Shown here: in pieces, positions 1 through 12,029 of the stretch | Numbering within the stretch: the stretch's first letter is position 1 | Layout: the number at the start of each line of letters is the position of its first letter | Assembly: GCA_024734495.1 (NCBI GenBank) | Contig: JALMQS010000055.1 | Coordinates: 9,149,652-9,213,651 of the forward strand | Length of the DNA: 64,000 nucleotides | Direction: 5' to 3' | Source: Forficula auricularia | Lineage: Eukaryota; Arthropoda; Insecta; Dermaptera; Forficulidae | Position numbers and translations under genes: made by a program | Notes under the pieces: model-generated | Databases searched by the model: none | The model's input: only the letters and a program-made list of their open reading frames with translations | Told to the model about the DNA's origin: nothing

Positions 1-478
1 GATCAAGTAAGCCCGCGCGGGTCCCAGAGACGTCGCCATACACGAGGCAGCAATAGTCCATGGTTGGCAATATCAAAGAATTGATGAGATGTTTACGTGT
101 CGAAAATGGAATGAGATGCCTGACTTTAATGAGTTGATGGAGACCCCGAAACACTCGTCGACTGACCGAATTAATGTGTTCCTCCCAGGTGAAGAATCGG
201 TCAAAGATGACCCCGAGATTAGGGACACACTCGCTATATTGAATCTGGTGCCCATTTACACTTACTCTAGGGGGTCACCGCCAGAAAGCCTCCTGACAAA
301 AGGACGACTACCAATAATCATGGCCTTGGTTTTTCCCTCATTAATTGTTAAATAGTTTTCGCGGGCCCAGGAACAGATCGCCTCTATATTTTTATTCATT
401 AAATTAACCGCAGTTTCCACTCCATCGGGGGTAAACGACAGATAGACCTGTAGATCATCCGTGGGTGATAATTGCAAC
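1..478 (-). pseudogene. LINE (Jockey/I-like) reverse transcriptase fragment, running off the window edge
   Basis: The minus strand encodes the C-terminal half of a non-LTR retrotransposon reverse transcriptase. Reading from 478 down, the frame gives a relic of the catalytic box (PTDDLQVYLS, where YADD-type residues are expected), then NLMNKNIEAI and INEGKTKAMIIGS, which are typical of the palm and post-palm region. Stops and a frame change fall near 255-265. A second frame then continues with NLGVIFDRFFTWEEHI and MDYCCLVYG, the usual thumb-region motifs, to base 1. The enzyme would copy LINE RNA at a nicked target, but this copy is broken by frame changes and truncated at both ends. The clade is inferred from motif style only. 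Confidence 0.85.
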
Positions 479-589
479 TCTCAAGCAGTCGGGACTTGGA
501 ATGTTTATTTTTTAAAGTTAAAAAATAAACATCCCAAGATTATTTTATAAAAGATTTGTATTTTTTATAATAGTAAAAACAATCAATAA

Positions 590-860
590 TTTTTTCTTTT
601 CTATGTATATTATTTATTTGTTTGAAACTATAGTTTCGAAGACTTGGCCTTCATCATCAGTCTTTTTTTAATTATAAATATTATTTTTCATGGTGGTCAG
701 TATCGTGTGAATATTGAAAATTTGTTTGCTCTTACTGAGGCCCGAGAAGCCAGTCATTTTGATGAATTATATATAAATGGACCACCCGTGGCTAAATTAG
801 AAAATTTCTTAAATTTTTTGAGTTATATTCACGATGTTTTTTTTTGTCTTCTTGTATTGA
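590..860 (-). mobile_element. Hammerhead element family A, subtype 2 (partial)
   Basis: This is a family A copy in minus orientation, with its ribozyme at 624-664. Beyond the ribozyme (about 670-745) it is homologous to the loop of the complete element at 40047-40473, including a frame reading QYRVNIENL here and QYRMDIENL there. Only one arm is preserved. The boundary toward 860 is uncertain. Confidence 0.6.
624..664 (-). ncRNA. Hammerhead ribozyme motif, family A
   Basis: Read on the minus strand: box CTGATGA, one extra T, stem II GAAGGC/GTCTTC with CAA loop (one G-T wobble), GAAA, then the short stem III ACTATAGT, followed by T at the cleavage position (17). All core bases are present. The GTT cleavage triplet is allowed by the NUH rule but is usually weaker than GTC. 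Confidence 0.7.
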
Positions 861-1003
861 AGAATTTCGGAGGCCCCAAATCTGTTTGTGGAGTGAAAAT
901 AGGGATTCTAAAAGTTTTATTGAATCTTAGAATATATTATATATTAATTTTATATACGTATATATTTAGGTATCTATCTATCTATCTATCTATATATATA
1001 TAT

Positions 1004-1267
1004 CAGTGGCGGGCGGTCACTTTTAAAACAGGGGATGTTGCTTGCAAAAAACCCTACATTTTTTTAAATTTTATTTTATTCTTCAGTTCCTTTTTGCAAA
1101 TTTCATCGAATATGGTAATAATGTATATAACTAATTGTATCATAGAATATTACGTTATTTTTCAAATTTAACGTTAGATTTTTTATGACAGGGTATGAAA
1201 ATACTCTGATGTTTTGAAATTATTGGGATGCGCCGCATCCACAGCATCCATGGACCACACGCCACTG
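1004..1267. mobile_element. hAT-like MITE, family with CAGTGGCG ends
   Basis: The 264-bp element starts CAGTGGCGGGCGGTC and ends with the complement of CAGTGGCGTGTGGTCC. Flanks are AT repeats, so the 8-bp duplication cannot be read cleanly. Copies occur at 42701-42947 (with a near-perfect 8-bp duplication) and, 3' end only, at about 36598-36677. It has no coding capacity and would need an hAT transposase in trans. A (CTAT)n microsatellite abuts the left end (about 971-992). Confidence 0.75.
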
Positions 1268-2499
1268 ATATAATATACATATCTATATAAATAGATTAGT
1301 TAAACAAAGGAATGTGGATAAAATAATGTTTTCAAAAACGAAAATTGAATAACACAGTAGAATCTTTCTCGATCTATTCTACATATTTCAACTTCATCAG
1401 CAACAGAGATTTTATTGTATTAAATGTCATGAATAAATCTTTTTAATCTATGTAAATTATTCTGTCAACATCTCTATAAATCTTCAATTAAACTTATAAA
1501 TCACGTACACGAATCATCCTATAAAATTTAACAATATTTAGTTTGTTTAGGCGGTTTTTCTTTTTTCTATTAATATCTTCTCACAACAGTAACAAAATAA
1601 ATGTTTAAATTAAAAATTAATTCTTTAATTATTTTTCCACTAGAGTTTATTTTTTTATTTTTTAATGCTTTTTCCATGATCCGAACAAAAAATAAATTAA
1701 CTTTGTTTTAAAGATTTTTTGTTGTTTTTTTATTTTTATTTATTTTCATTGTAAACGTATTTTTATAGAAACTTTTTTCTCACAAACATTTTATTTTTTA
1801 ATTTATTTTTATTTTCCTTGCACCACCACTGCTGCATCCCCACCGTCTCTTCATCAAGCCAGTATTTCATTCAACGGATATTATTATATTATTCTCCAAT
1901 ATCGATTTGTTACGATTTGTTCATAAAACAACCTCAATTGTTTTTTAAATTTCACTCTATTTATTTATTTTTATTTTATATTATTTTTTTTATATATAGT
2001 ATATGTTAAATCCTCCGGTATTTTTTTTCAGATTGTTTTATTTTTTGTTCCAATTCATTTTCCAAAAAATAAAATAAAATAATTAAATTCAGCTTCTCTA
2101 TCATATTTTTATTCTCTTCAAATTGGATAAATATTTTTTTAAACAATTTTTCTTTTAAAATAAAAGTATATTTTTTAATTTCTCTCTGTTTAATTAAACA
2201 GTGAGTTCGAATTCTTTATTCATTGATTTAAGTAACTAACTGGACACCATATCAAGTTCTATTATATTTGAAAGGGTGAATTTGTAAATCTATAATTGTG
2301 TATGAGTATATCTTTCGAAAAATCAAGAACAAAATCTCAAATAGAATATAAATAGGAAATTATTTAAGAAATCTTTCATCTATAACTTTTTTCTTTAAAT
2401 CATATTATAATAATAATTCAATTACTGTCAGGTTTAAATAGAGTTATTTCGTCTATAAATGATTGAGCTACCTAAATAAAAAGGATTAATTATTTCACG
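1268..2499. other. AT-rich stretch without recognised feature
   Basis: Very AT-rich with long T runs. Short open frames here are what this base composition gives by chance. I see no gene, tRNA or clear repeat boundary. Confidence 0.6.
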
Positions 2500-3200
2500 A
2501 AATATTCAAATTGTGAGTATTCAATTTTCACACCCTCGAAAAAATATAAAATGAATACAAAGTGCCCCCCTGTGGGTTTGAATTTTGATTTTCATAGAAA
2601 AATAAACTATTAATTTTTAAGATATTTTTATCGATTCTAATAATATAGTAATTAGAGAGACCAAATACTGTATTTGTTTTGATATAAAGCGATAAAATTT
2701 AACTTTAACACCCTCGAAAAAATCTGAAATGAATACACTTGATCCCCCGGTGGTCTGAATATTTGATTTTCTTTGAAAAATACCTTATTAATTCTCAAGA
2801 TATTTTTATCGATTCTAATACTTACTATAGTATTTAGAGAGAAAATTCAGAAGACAGGGGGACCCTTTGCACTCATTTCAGATTTTTTCGAGGGTGTGTA
2901 AGTTAAATTTTTTCAATATAAATAAGTATTTGGTCTCTCTAAATACTATAGTATTATAATCGGTAAAAATATCCTTAGAATTAATCATTTATTTTTCTAT
3001 GAAAATAAAAAATTTAGACGACCCTTTGTATTCATTTAAGATATTTTCCAAGGGTCTGAAAGTTAAATTTTTCGGATTTATATCAAAAGCAAATACAGTA
3101 TTTGGTCTCTCTTAATACTATAATATTAGAATCAATAAAAATATCTTTAGAATTAATAGTTTATTTTTCTATGAAAATCAAAAAATCAGATCTTGAAAGA
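2500..3200. repeat. Inverted pair of tandem about 165-bp units
   Basis: Two direct units (about 2500-2840) are followed by two units in reverse orientation (about 2850-3190). Each unit carries CACCCTCGAAAAAAT and a phrase near TTTGGTCTCTCTAAATAC or its complement. The axis lies near 2850. A C-run at about 3201 follows the right edge. No coding potential is seen; stem-loop or cruciform formation is plausible. Confidence 0.8.
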
Positions 3201-3479
3201 ACCCCCCCCCCCCAACCCCAACTTGCAACCCCTGCTGACGTCCTTGGCGCCTTGTAATAAATAAAAATAATAATTACGATTTAATTTAAATAAATGCGGA
3301 TATTTGCAATACTTGGCACTGAGGCTCTATTGGTTTCTTAAGTTTATATACTTGGATTCAAAGGTTGAAATTTCGAAAACTATGTAAATAAAAATGACTT
3401 CCAATGTTTTCAAAAACTAAACAATTTTTGGTTTCAAATTAGCTTAGTCTTAAAAACTGTTCAAAAATTGATCATGAAC

Positions 3480-6170
3480 ATTTATCGAAATTTCAGAAAA
3501 CCTTAAGGGAATATTTTCCAAAGTGAATCTATTAATATTATATTTAGGTTCAAAATCCATTTCAAAATTAGCTCGCTAATTGAAATAAAACAAACAACTG
3601 ATTGACCTATTAACGGATTCCACTTTAAAAGTACAATTCCAACTATAGAAATACTTTTATTTTTGGTTGAAAGTTCACAAACATTATTCTGAGGTGTTTA
3701 ATTGGGCACTAAAACCACTTCTGCCTTTTGTTATCACCTATCTTTGTAAATGATCTTTTTAAACTCAAATCAGTTCTAATTACAGAAATAAATTAGATAC
3801 AGAACCTGAGATGCTCTTGCAAATTACAATAATTACGCCAGATTTACAACAGTTATATTGTAGAAAGAAGCACGTACAATCAAGTCATTAAATATATTTA
3901 ATTATTATTCAGTACTAATATTATTACCATTTAAATGCATAATGTATTATCATTTAAATTGTATCTTTTTAATAGTTAAAAAAATCCTGAACAGCAAATC
4001 CCTAATTATATGATGCGATTTTGATTTATAATTTGCATTAAAAATCAAAGTATTAGCTAAGAACAGAATTATTTAAAACTAGAACAATTATTTAATTCAA
4101 TACTAAACATCTTAATTTTTATTAAAAAAAGCATAGAGTCCCTTATTTGAATTAGGTCTGCAAAAACAAAACATTTAAATTGTAGAATTCCACAATTGCA
4201 AAAAGGTTGAAGACAGAAGAAGTTGTCAAAAATCAAATAGTTTCTTTTGTTGAAATTGTACTTTTAAAGTAGGGTGACCATTCGTCCCAGATTAAAATCC
4301 CGAGTCCCATATTAATATATGTCCCGGAAAATGTCTCGAATTAGATTGCAATGGGGTTAGGGAGGGTATGTGGTTGGAGGGGTAGGGAAATTAGTTTGGT
4401 AAGGGGACGTTTAAGGGGAATATTCCTGAGTGTGAGAATACTAACCTTTATAGACGTGGTGGTGGTGGTGTAACTCAGTGTATCTCGTTGTACTAGTTTG
4501 ATAAACTACTGAATTTACTCTTATGTTCAAATTCTACGTTACTGAAGTTAATCTGATGCAATGAATTTACAAAAAAAATAAAAAAAATAATTCTAAATAG
4601 GCAAAAATAAAATAAAAATACTTAAATAAATTCTAGCTGCAAAGGAGAATGGGGAAATTTTCTTAACAGTGAAAGATAATCAAGAATTCAATTTATAGTA
4701 TATAATTTATTGAGGTCCTTGGTGAATTTAACAGTCAGAAAGAATTAAATGATTTGATGGCTTTAAGGGGTGAACGGAGATCGTTCAAAGAAAGTATGAT
4801 TAATTACGTTTGCTCTTGAGGTGTGCTGATCGGTTCAAAGTAATTCAAACAGCATTAACTGTGCCGTGGCCACCTCTCGCTCAGGTTCCGTAGACTGCCA
4901 CGTCGAAGAGTGTGTAACGGGCCTGGAGTCTCGCCTTTTTGATAATCTTCCGTGATGTCTTCACTAGAGCCGGACAGATATTCTTGTCCGTGCTATTCAA
5001 TTAGCTATCGTGCTAATGATAGAAGTGCCAATGGAGGGGCTCGCAAGTGGATGAATGAAAATGCCCGCAAAAGCGACTCCAGGAAGAAGAAATATACTCG
5101 TGAGATCGAGTAATAGAGAGAGTGTATAATATGGAGAGTGTAATGTAAGAGAGATGTAATGTAAGAGAGCAGGATAAAGTAATAGAATAATATAGGTAGA
5201 GGTATAATAGAGATGTAAGGTAAGAGCTGGATAAAATAATAGAGAGATAAAAGATAAAAGGAAGTCCTCTCTATTTCTTCGTGTTGATCCTTTTATGCGT
5301 TTTCCTATCGTGTCTCCGTGGTGTGTGGAGGCTATGTTTTATATAATTCTTAGTTTTCTACCCCTTCTAAGGGACATCGCCAATCATAATGTTCTATTTT
5401 GTTATATGAGGGTGTTTGGACCCTGGCTAATCTCATTCCCCTGACTATATTCAGAACTGGGCCTCAAAGCTCATATACCACGAATGACTTTAGATAATCC
5501 CGGCTTAAGCCAGCTTCTCTTTAAATATGAAAAATAAACTAATTTTTACGAAATCTATTCTATATTTGACTTGACTGGTTAATCTCTTTCCTATTTTTAA
5601 GTTATTAAATTAATAAATTATGAAAAAGTTCAGATTTAAGATTTTTTAACTCTACTATGCATAAAAAAAACATACTTCTAAATTCGATTCTTTGTTCAAC
5701 AATGTGCGAAAATGGGTTGTTACCATTTTAAGATAATTCTGATATCATATGAATATTATAATATTCGATTATATTTTATTCGCGCTTCTCTGGGTACATG
5801 ACTATATGAACAAATTCACACATCTACGATCATGCTTATGTTTAAAGTCACCACACACTTATTATACTATAGATATTTTTTTTACTGTATTTTCTTGTTT
5901 CATTTTCGTTTTTAATTTAAATATTTATTGAAAAAAATAACAAAAATTTTTTTTTGTTAATGGGGTGGGGGGTCAATGTCCCGGATTTGACCGAGGAAAA
6001 AATGGTCACCCTATTTTAAAGTCGAAGTCAATCAGTTGTTTTATTTTCATTAGCGACTTAATTTTGAACTCAAATATAGATAGGCCTGGGTTGGCTTTGG
6101 AAAATCGTCTCTGAAGATTTTCTGCAATTTCGAATTTAGCTTTAGTTAATCCAGCGTAACGTTGATAAAT
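3480..6170. repeat. Inverted-repeat element split by an hAT insertion
   Basis: The arm at about 3480-3650 (AATTAGCTCGCTAATTGAAA, then AACTGATTGACC) reappears inverted at 6022-6160 (TTAGCGACTTAATTTTGAAC). The hAT element at 4270-6013 sits inside the right half, splitting the phrase TACTTTTAAAG. The family is unknown. Confidence 0.7.
4270..6013. mobile_element. Non-autonomous hAT element with TAGGGTGACCAT ends
   Basis: Terminal inverted repeats TAGGGTGACCATT / AATGGTCACCCTA are flanked by a perfect 8-bp target duplication TTTTAAAG (4262-4269 and 6014-6021), the hAT signature. The 1744-bp interior has no transposase frame. It includes a GC-richer stretch (4850-5100) and a purine-rich simple stretch (5100-5260) with repeats of GTAATGTAAGAGAG, which may come from another nested element. 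Class is secure from ends and duplication; interior origin is unknown. Confidence 0.88.
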
Positions 6171-6600
6171 ATTAAAATATATTTTCTCAATTTACTTGGC
6201 TATCTTATTTTTCTGGCCTCTGCTTTAAAATTAAAGTGTTACTTTAAGAATAATTTCTTTTAACTAATTTTATTTAAAACATCAACATTCTAGTCTAAAT
6301 TATTTATAACTTTAGTTACTGAGACAGGTATATTTTTTACCTAAAATATTCTATTTCATTTTCTCATACTGATAATTTATAGTTAAAAATCTTTAATTAG
6401 TCTTCTTTTTCAATACGATAAACTAGGGTCTTATTTTAAAAATAATTATATTCAATAAGATAGGAAAACTAAGAAGGTATTAAAATAATCAAATAAAAAA
6501 ATAAATAAGCTGACGTGTTCTGATGTGTCCATCCACTTGACTTTACCATACAACCTGGCCCCTCACTTATATTTAATATTTAATAAAATTATTTATAATC

Positions 6601-6965
6601 ATGTAGGGGAGGGGGTTAATTTTTGCTTTTTAGACTTCTGGGATCCCACTGATTATGTATACAAAATTTGGTTGAGTTTGGTCAAATGGTCAAGATTTTA
6701 ATTTTTTGACCATGCACCCCCCCCCCCCCCCCATTTTGGGCGGTTAGTTTTTCAATTTTTAGTCTTCTGGAGTCCCACTGATTATGTGTACAACATTTTG
6801 TTAAGTTTGGTCAAATGGCCTAGAAATTAATTTTTTGACCCAGCACCGCCCCTTTTGAGTGGTTAGTTTTTGCATTTTTAGACTTCTGGGGTCCCACTGA
6901 TTGTGTATACAAAATTTGGTTGAGTTTGGTCAAATGACCTAGATTTTTAATTTTTATTTGAGGTC
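6601..6965. repeat. Three tandem about 125-bp units
   Basis: Three units each contain a phrase close to GACTTCTGGGGTCCCACTGA, then TACAAAATTTGGTTGAG and TTGGTCAAATG. A C-run (about 6717-6732) interrupts the first junction. Two units of the same family lie inverted at about 48720-48915 in the centre of another inverted-repeat element, so this module is mobile or captured. Confidence 0.8.
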
Positions 6966-7194
6966 ATTTTGGGAGATTTTTTTGAGCAACGTCAATAAGC
7001 TGCTTATAAGTTTCTTATAAATAGTCAACAAACTGTCATAAGCTTGGTATTTTCATGGTTAGTTAAAATTAAATTAATTAAAAAGTAATTTTTCACGAAA
7101 AAGCGGCTTTACTAAGAAAACTTGATGTTTCAGGTATAGAGACATGATATATCGTCTTAAAGCATTTTTCTTCGTCTTTCAATTTATTGAGTAA

Positions 7195-7715
7195 TATACA
7201 GGGGGTCTCATTTGAAAAAACGAACTTTTGACCGTTTTTATGAATAACGGAAATAATAGTTAACTTAGCACGCCCTGTATAATATGGAGTCGATTTTTCG
7301 ACGTAAATTAAATACTTCGGGTGTGTCTAAACTACCACCAAAATATCAACTTTTCATGAATTGAAAGCACTAATTTATTTAAGTTTAATTAGGGCCATGT
7401 TTTGGACCATATTTAACACAAATTATTTTTTATCTCGAAAATCGATAGAGATAGGTATAGGACAATATTAAGAAAAAAGTATTTTAAAAAAAGGGAGGTT
7501 CTAAAAACGTGTTAATATACGGGGTGTTCTATTAAAAAAAATAAAGTTGCTACAACTTTTCGATGGAAGCCAAAACGTCGCAATGCTGAAAATATTTTAG
7601 ATCGATTGAACAGGTAAGAAAATGTAAGGTGCTAAATTTTCGGAAAAATCCTGCATTCCGTTTTCCATAAACGTCTAACGTGCCATCGACCGTGAATCAC
7701 CCTGTATATTATATC
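7195..7715. repeat. Repeat with ACAGGG-type ends, copy 1 (unoccupied hAT site)
   Basis: Closely similar to 55587-56533. It lacks most of the left arm and ends GTGAATCACCCTGTA. The phrase GATAGGTATAGGACAATATT (7450-7470) is uninterrupted here, whereas the second copy has a 305-bp hAT element at exactly that point. Confidence 0.8.
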
Positions 7716-8549
7716 TTAAATATATTTTCACAATAATCAATTTTAAATGAATAAAAAGTTTAAATTAAAAATTACCTTATAAAAAATATACATATAAACA
7801 AGAATAAATAACTAATTTTAATAAATATATGAATGAATACTCCTTTATTGCATTGACTCTATTCTATTATATTTTTATTTATCTTCTTCTTCTTCAAGTC
7901 CCATACTCGATCCAGACCGTCGGCGATTACCGTGGAAAGTATCCTCTCCATTGTAATTTTCCTGGAGAAATTTTTCACAGGGGTGGTTTCCCATTGCTTC
8001 CCTTGAAGGGGTCAGATTAATATTTTATTTTTATCAGTTTCATATTGACGCTTTTAAAATAAAATATCCACGTATAGCTAAAGTGACTACCTTGAACCTG
8101 ATGGGGTATAATTTTGGTTAGGAGAAGTTGTATTCAATTTATTCATATGGATTTGGCATTTTTTATTTTATTATTATTATTATTTTGTTGTTTTTTTTTT
8201 AGATAAAAATCATGCGTGGTGCATAAAATTAAAAGTGCTTAGAACCCCGGGGGCCATCTGCTACCCAGGAGAGACACAGGTGTGTTTATGATCCGACCAA
8301 GTCATATAGGTAGAAAGAGAGACGGAAATTGAGAGGGCGTATGGTGGGGGGACAAAAATGCGGTAAAAGGAAAAAACGGAAGCATTTGAATGGCTATACA
8401 TGAGAAGATTAAAACAAAAAAAAAAAAAAAAAAAAAAACTAAACTGACAAGTGCGAGTCTGTGTCCGAAGAATGTGTAGGTAGATACTAATGATGGTAAA
8501 CAGATTTTTATATAAACTTAGTTTAAAAGTAAATGAATAGTAAATAGAT

Positions 8550-8692
8550 ATAATTAAATTAGGGAACGAAGAAAAGATTTTTTATTATAGACAAAAGGAT
8601 CAGCCGGGATTCGAACCCGGGATCTTCGCATGTGCGCTGCTATGCCTTCATAAGAATCTTAGTTCTTATCCTCTTGGCCACTGATCCCCGAA
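8550..8692 (-). mobile_element. tRNA-like SINE, copy 1
   Basis: On the minus strand a tRNA-like head (8687 down to 8597) has a perfect 7-bp acceptor stem (GGATCAG/CTGATCC), a D-arm like that of tRNA-Arg (GTGGCC..GGATAAG) and a perfect T-arm with B box GGTTCGAATCC. A 16-nt hairpin-forming insert interrupts the D region. The anticodon loop lacks the invariant T33 and has a stem mismatch, so it is unlikely to decode. The same T-arm plus the same 40-bp tail (TTTTGTCTATAATAAAAAAT) recurs at 19230-19312, which shows a SINE rather than a tRNA gene. Confidence 0.7.
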
Positions 8693-8989
8693 CTCTAGCT
8701 AATACCTAATGTCTATATGAATTTGGAATTTCAATTTTATTTAATCTTTAATCTCTTCCTCGTTCATTTTTGCAGCTCTCTAGTGGCCGGAGTATTATTA
8801 AACTATATTCAAACATAATAATACAACTTGAGCAAGATTGTAATTGATTGTAATTGAGCTGGGACAAAAATCAGCTCAAAATATATACTTTGCAGCTCTC
8901 TCATTCCGTCATTTTAAATAGCAAAAAATTAAAAAAAGTTAAGGTTAATTGTACTTGAAAAGATCCTTAAAGAGATACCTCACAGTTTA

Positions 8990-9740
8990 TGATATATGGT
9001 AAAAATATTTTCTATTTTTAACCCACATGAAATTCGACTCTTCCTACCATAATCATTTGATTAAAATGTTAACACGATTTAAGATTTGCAAGAAAATCTT
9101 AATATATATAGAAAGATGAAATTTGGAGTGTATATTCTTTCAACGATTTATGGGTGTGCTTGAAATTTGAACCCTAAAGGGGGGGGGGGCAAAATGTGTT
9201 TTCAGAGTTTTTCAAGATCTCTTAAACCAGAAAAGATATCGATATGGGTTTAGTTTAGAAAGATGAAGCATTGAAATACAAAAAAATCTATTTGAGTTGT
9301 TTGCTCTATTTGTCCCCGAAAGGAAGATATAGTCATTTTGGGGTAAATTTTTGAAATTTTTCAAGTGCTCTATCTCCTCGAGTTTTTAAGTTTTAGCATT
9401 CAAATTTGGTATATACGTTTATTGATGTAAAATCTCGGGAAGGTTTTTTTATTTTTTTGAAATTTGACCCCTGAACTGAAAAATGGGGGGTCCAGGGTGG
9501 ATGCGGAGATGGAATGGGGTTGGGGTTCGGGGTGGGAATTTGGGAGTGGAATGCAGGGATGGAGTGTAGGGGGCCTAGGGTGGAATGGGGGGAAGGGTAC
9601 GAAGTGGGTGCAGGGTGGGTGCGGAGGTGGATTGGGGATGGAGGGTGGGGGTCCAGAGGGTTTAATTGGGAATGTAGGGTGGGTGTCCAGGGGGCTTAGC
9701 CCCCTGGCTAGCAGAGACGCCCGCCGAACTCTTTAATACA
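8990..9740 (-). repeat. Long interspersed repeat with a G-rich tract (CTAGCTGC family)
   Basis: Minus-orientation copy of a family whose start on the other strand contains the phrase TTGCTAGCCAGGGGG. Positions 9480-9720 form a purine-biased, G-run-rich tract built from variants of GGTGGGTGCGGAGGTGGA. The rest carries short inverted phrases such as ACCCTAAAGGGG, shared with 12500-12670. Related starts lie at 32640-32700 and 52926-53000. Open frames inside the G tract are compositional. Confidence 0.65.
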
Positions 9741-10540
9741 TCAAATGGCTAGTTATTATTATTTTTTTTTTAAATGGCTAAATCGAATGATCGAATTCAC
9801 AAAGGCAATTAGAATATATTTTTGATACTTTTTACTTTTTTTTTTAATTTAAATAATACCTTTATAAAACGAAAATTGCATTCAACTTGTTCCCTACTTA
9901 AGAAGCAGAGCGTGGATTTTTTGCAGAAAAAAAGTTTTATTGCCCTCGAGGGTTAATATGTTGCCCTCTTTATGTAGCTCCACTCCATAGGCCATTGTAC
10001 TTTATCCAACTACAATATAATCAACGTCCCTCGCTTTGACTTGACCAAATCGCTCACTCAAAGGCCCCACTCAATGAACCTATTATTTTAAGGAAAAAAA
10101 TGACTTTTAAAGAGAGATTGAAATTGCAGATTAATAAAAAAATTGTTTAAACTGGTATCAAAAGAACAATTCAGGAGTAGTAATGAGTAGTTGAGAAACG
10201 ACAAACTATCGATATAATAGAGATAGTAAGAATAAATCGCCGTCTCTGTTGGAGGGAAAATTTATTATGTCTTTTATAGAAAGAAATTAACGACGCTCCC
10301 TTCGTAAATTATTTATTGCACAATGGAATAAAGGAGCGCATTTAAAGAAGAGCGAGAATTGAAAAATGGCTGGGAGAATTGCTCGAATGGCCGACTCCTT
10401 TGGGAAGCGACAACATCATTAACCTCCGGAATATATATTGGCGGATATATCAAAGTAGATAAAAAAAATGTAGAATTTTAAAAGACTCGATTCGATCTTT
10501 GCAATTTGTGGAAATTTGAAAATTTTTAGAAGGCGAATGA
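9741..10540. other. No recognised feature
   Basis: AT-rich stretch with moderately complex sequence at about 9900-10440. I see no repeat match elsewhere in the window and no convincing open frame. Confidence 0.5.
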
Positions 10541-10544
10541 TTTG

Positions 10545-10682
10545 AGTTAGAAAGATGAAATTTAGAAGAAGGGTCAGATAGAAAAGATTTTGTTTTGCAG
10601 AGTTGTTGATTCATAAAGATAAATCAATGAAGTTGTTCTCTGCTTCAAGCAAATAAACACACACACACATATATATATAGGT
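10545..10682 (+). mobile_element. Family A terminal fragment
   Basis: Carries the family A terminal module (GATTTTGTTTTGCAGAGTTG, then AAGTTGTTCTCTGCTTCAAG and AAATAAACACACA) without the ribozyme. It ends in CA/TA microsatellite sequence. Confidence 0.65.
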
Positions 10683-10689
10683 ATATATT

Positions 10690-11210
10690 TATGGCCTTTT
10701 TTGCCCTGGCGGACAAATTTAGAGGGTTTAAGAGCGAACCGCCCTGCTAGTCCTAAGGAGAGTCACCCATTACCAAACACCTCTGCCTTGGCTCTATCTA
10801 TGAAAGTAAATGCTAGTCAGTTCTGATACCCTCCTCTCGTTCGAACTGACGGGGTTCAGAGGGAAGGTGAACAACACTGGAGTCAGCTAGAATGCAGAAG
10901 CTGCCGCAAGTGGGCCAAGTTTGGTCCTCAAGCTCCTGTTGTGATATGATATGCCTTTTCGACATGTTACATAAGTCTATGCGGAAGCAGTAGGCTTATG
11001 TAATTGCTGAATTTGCAAAGCTTGACCTGATTATAATGATACTTAAGCGATGAGTCTCTGATAATCAGGGCAGATGACATACGATCAAGAGTCTTGTCAC
11101 ATATCTGGCTACCCTTCCTCTGTACTTATTATCAGTCAACTTTGTATTAAATAATACATCTTGTTATAATTATTTACCAACCCCTAAGTATATTATAACA
11201 CTCTTACAGT
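10690..11210. other. GC-richer stretch of unknown nature
   Basis: Contains phrases such as GCTAGTCCTAAGGAGAGTC and TTCGAACTGACGGGG. A faint echo lies at 14690-14750 (GTGCTAGTCAAAATATTG). No frame or family is recognised; a decayed transposon is possible. Confidence 0.35.
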
Positions 11211-11216
11211 GGATGC

Positions 11217-11706
11217 CTAAATTATTATACTCAAATGATTTTTATCAAGTAAATTTATTTTATTAAAACTTTTCAAAAAATCTAGTAGTAATCTAGTCTA
11301 ATAACCCTTTTGGACTGGCATGGCAACTCGCCAGACCTCACTCAACCCGGTCGAAAATGCATGGGCGTCCCTAAAAGGAGAAATTTGCAAAGATAAAATA
11401 ATTGCTATCAAAAGGGACATGATAGAAAATATTAATAAAGCATGGCATAATACACCTGCACTTCAAGAATAAACCAAAAATTGCTTTCCTAGCATGGCAA
11501 AGGCATATAAAATGTGATTGTTCGAAAGAGAGGATTCACTAAATATTGAAATTGTATTTTGAATTGTATTTGTATTGTCCTAAGCTAATATGTAAATCTA
11601 TCAAGATAACAATGGAAACGATATTATGAGTTTAATAGTAAGCTAACCCTAAAACGTATTAAAGATATAATTTTTCAAATGAGTATAATAATTTGCCCAC
11701 CCACTG
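11217..11706 (+). mobile_element. Internally deleted Tc1-like transposon with transposase relic
   Basis: Terminal inverted repeats start CAGTGG and share AAATTATTATACTCA (right end inverted). TA target duplications lie at 11215-11216 and 11707-11708. Inside, about 11310-11545, the plus strand keeps the C-terminal part of a DDE transposase: DWHGNSPDL in one frame, then a +1 shift to NPVENAWASLKGEI. Together these are the DWPxxSPDLNPIENxW block with the third catalytic position, followed by MIENINKAWHNTP. An in-frame stop and the shift make it dead. Length is 490 bp against roughly 1.3-1.6 kb for intact relatives. Confidence 0.88.
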
Positions 11707-11754
11707 TAATTTGTTTAGGGTTTTTCCCTTAGACAGGTAGCCGATCAAGCTGAA

Positions 11755-11850
11755 GAGTCCCATCTACCTTTTCCTTATTAGTCGCCTCTTACAACAAGCA
11801 GGGACAACTCCGGGTCTATTCTGCGCCCAACCCGCAGGGCAATATATTGG
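11755..11850 (+). repeat. Dispersed conserved core (GTCGCCT..AAGCAGGG), copy 1
   Basis: TTAGTCGCCTCTTACAACAA, then GCAGGGACAACTCCGGG and TCTATTCTGCGCCC. The same core is at 27460-27525 and inverted at about 52200-52250. I recall very similar cores in SINEs of many animals, but cannot verify this here. Confidence 0.5.
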
Positions 11851-12029
11851 TACGAGCCTACGAGCTGCTCCAGGCGTGCCTTCGGAACGCCCTCTACAGC
11901 TCGGCCCTCCGGACAGGTGACCCTGGCGGGCAGCGTCTCGGCATGTGATTATTAGGTCTGTAATATATATTTGTAATATTTTGACCCATCTTTCGCCCCC
12001 CACGCACTCATTTTGGCTATTGATTTTTA

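Noticed and set aside
644..1171. A 175-codon protein gene
   Set aside because: It runs through a ribozyme repeat, a (CTAT)n microsatellite and into an hAT MITE. Only the part near 670-900 may be protein-like, reported separately.
8597..8687. A functional tRNA gene on the minus strand
   Set aside because: Acceptor and T-arm are perfect, but the D region has a hairpin insert, the anticodon loop lacks T33, and the same T-arm plus tail recurs at 19230-19312. A SINE explains this better.
9464..9736. A Gly/Trp-rich protein on the plus strand
   Set aside because: The frame arises from the G-rich repeat tract; a second frame overlaps in another phase with the same composition.
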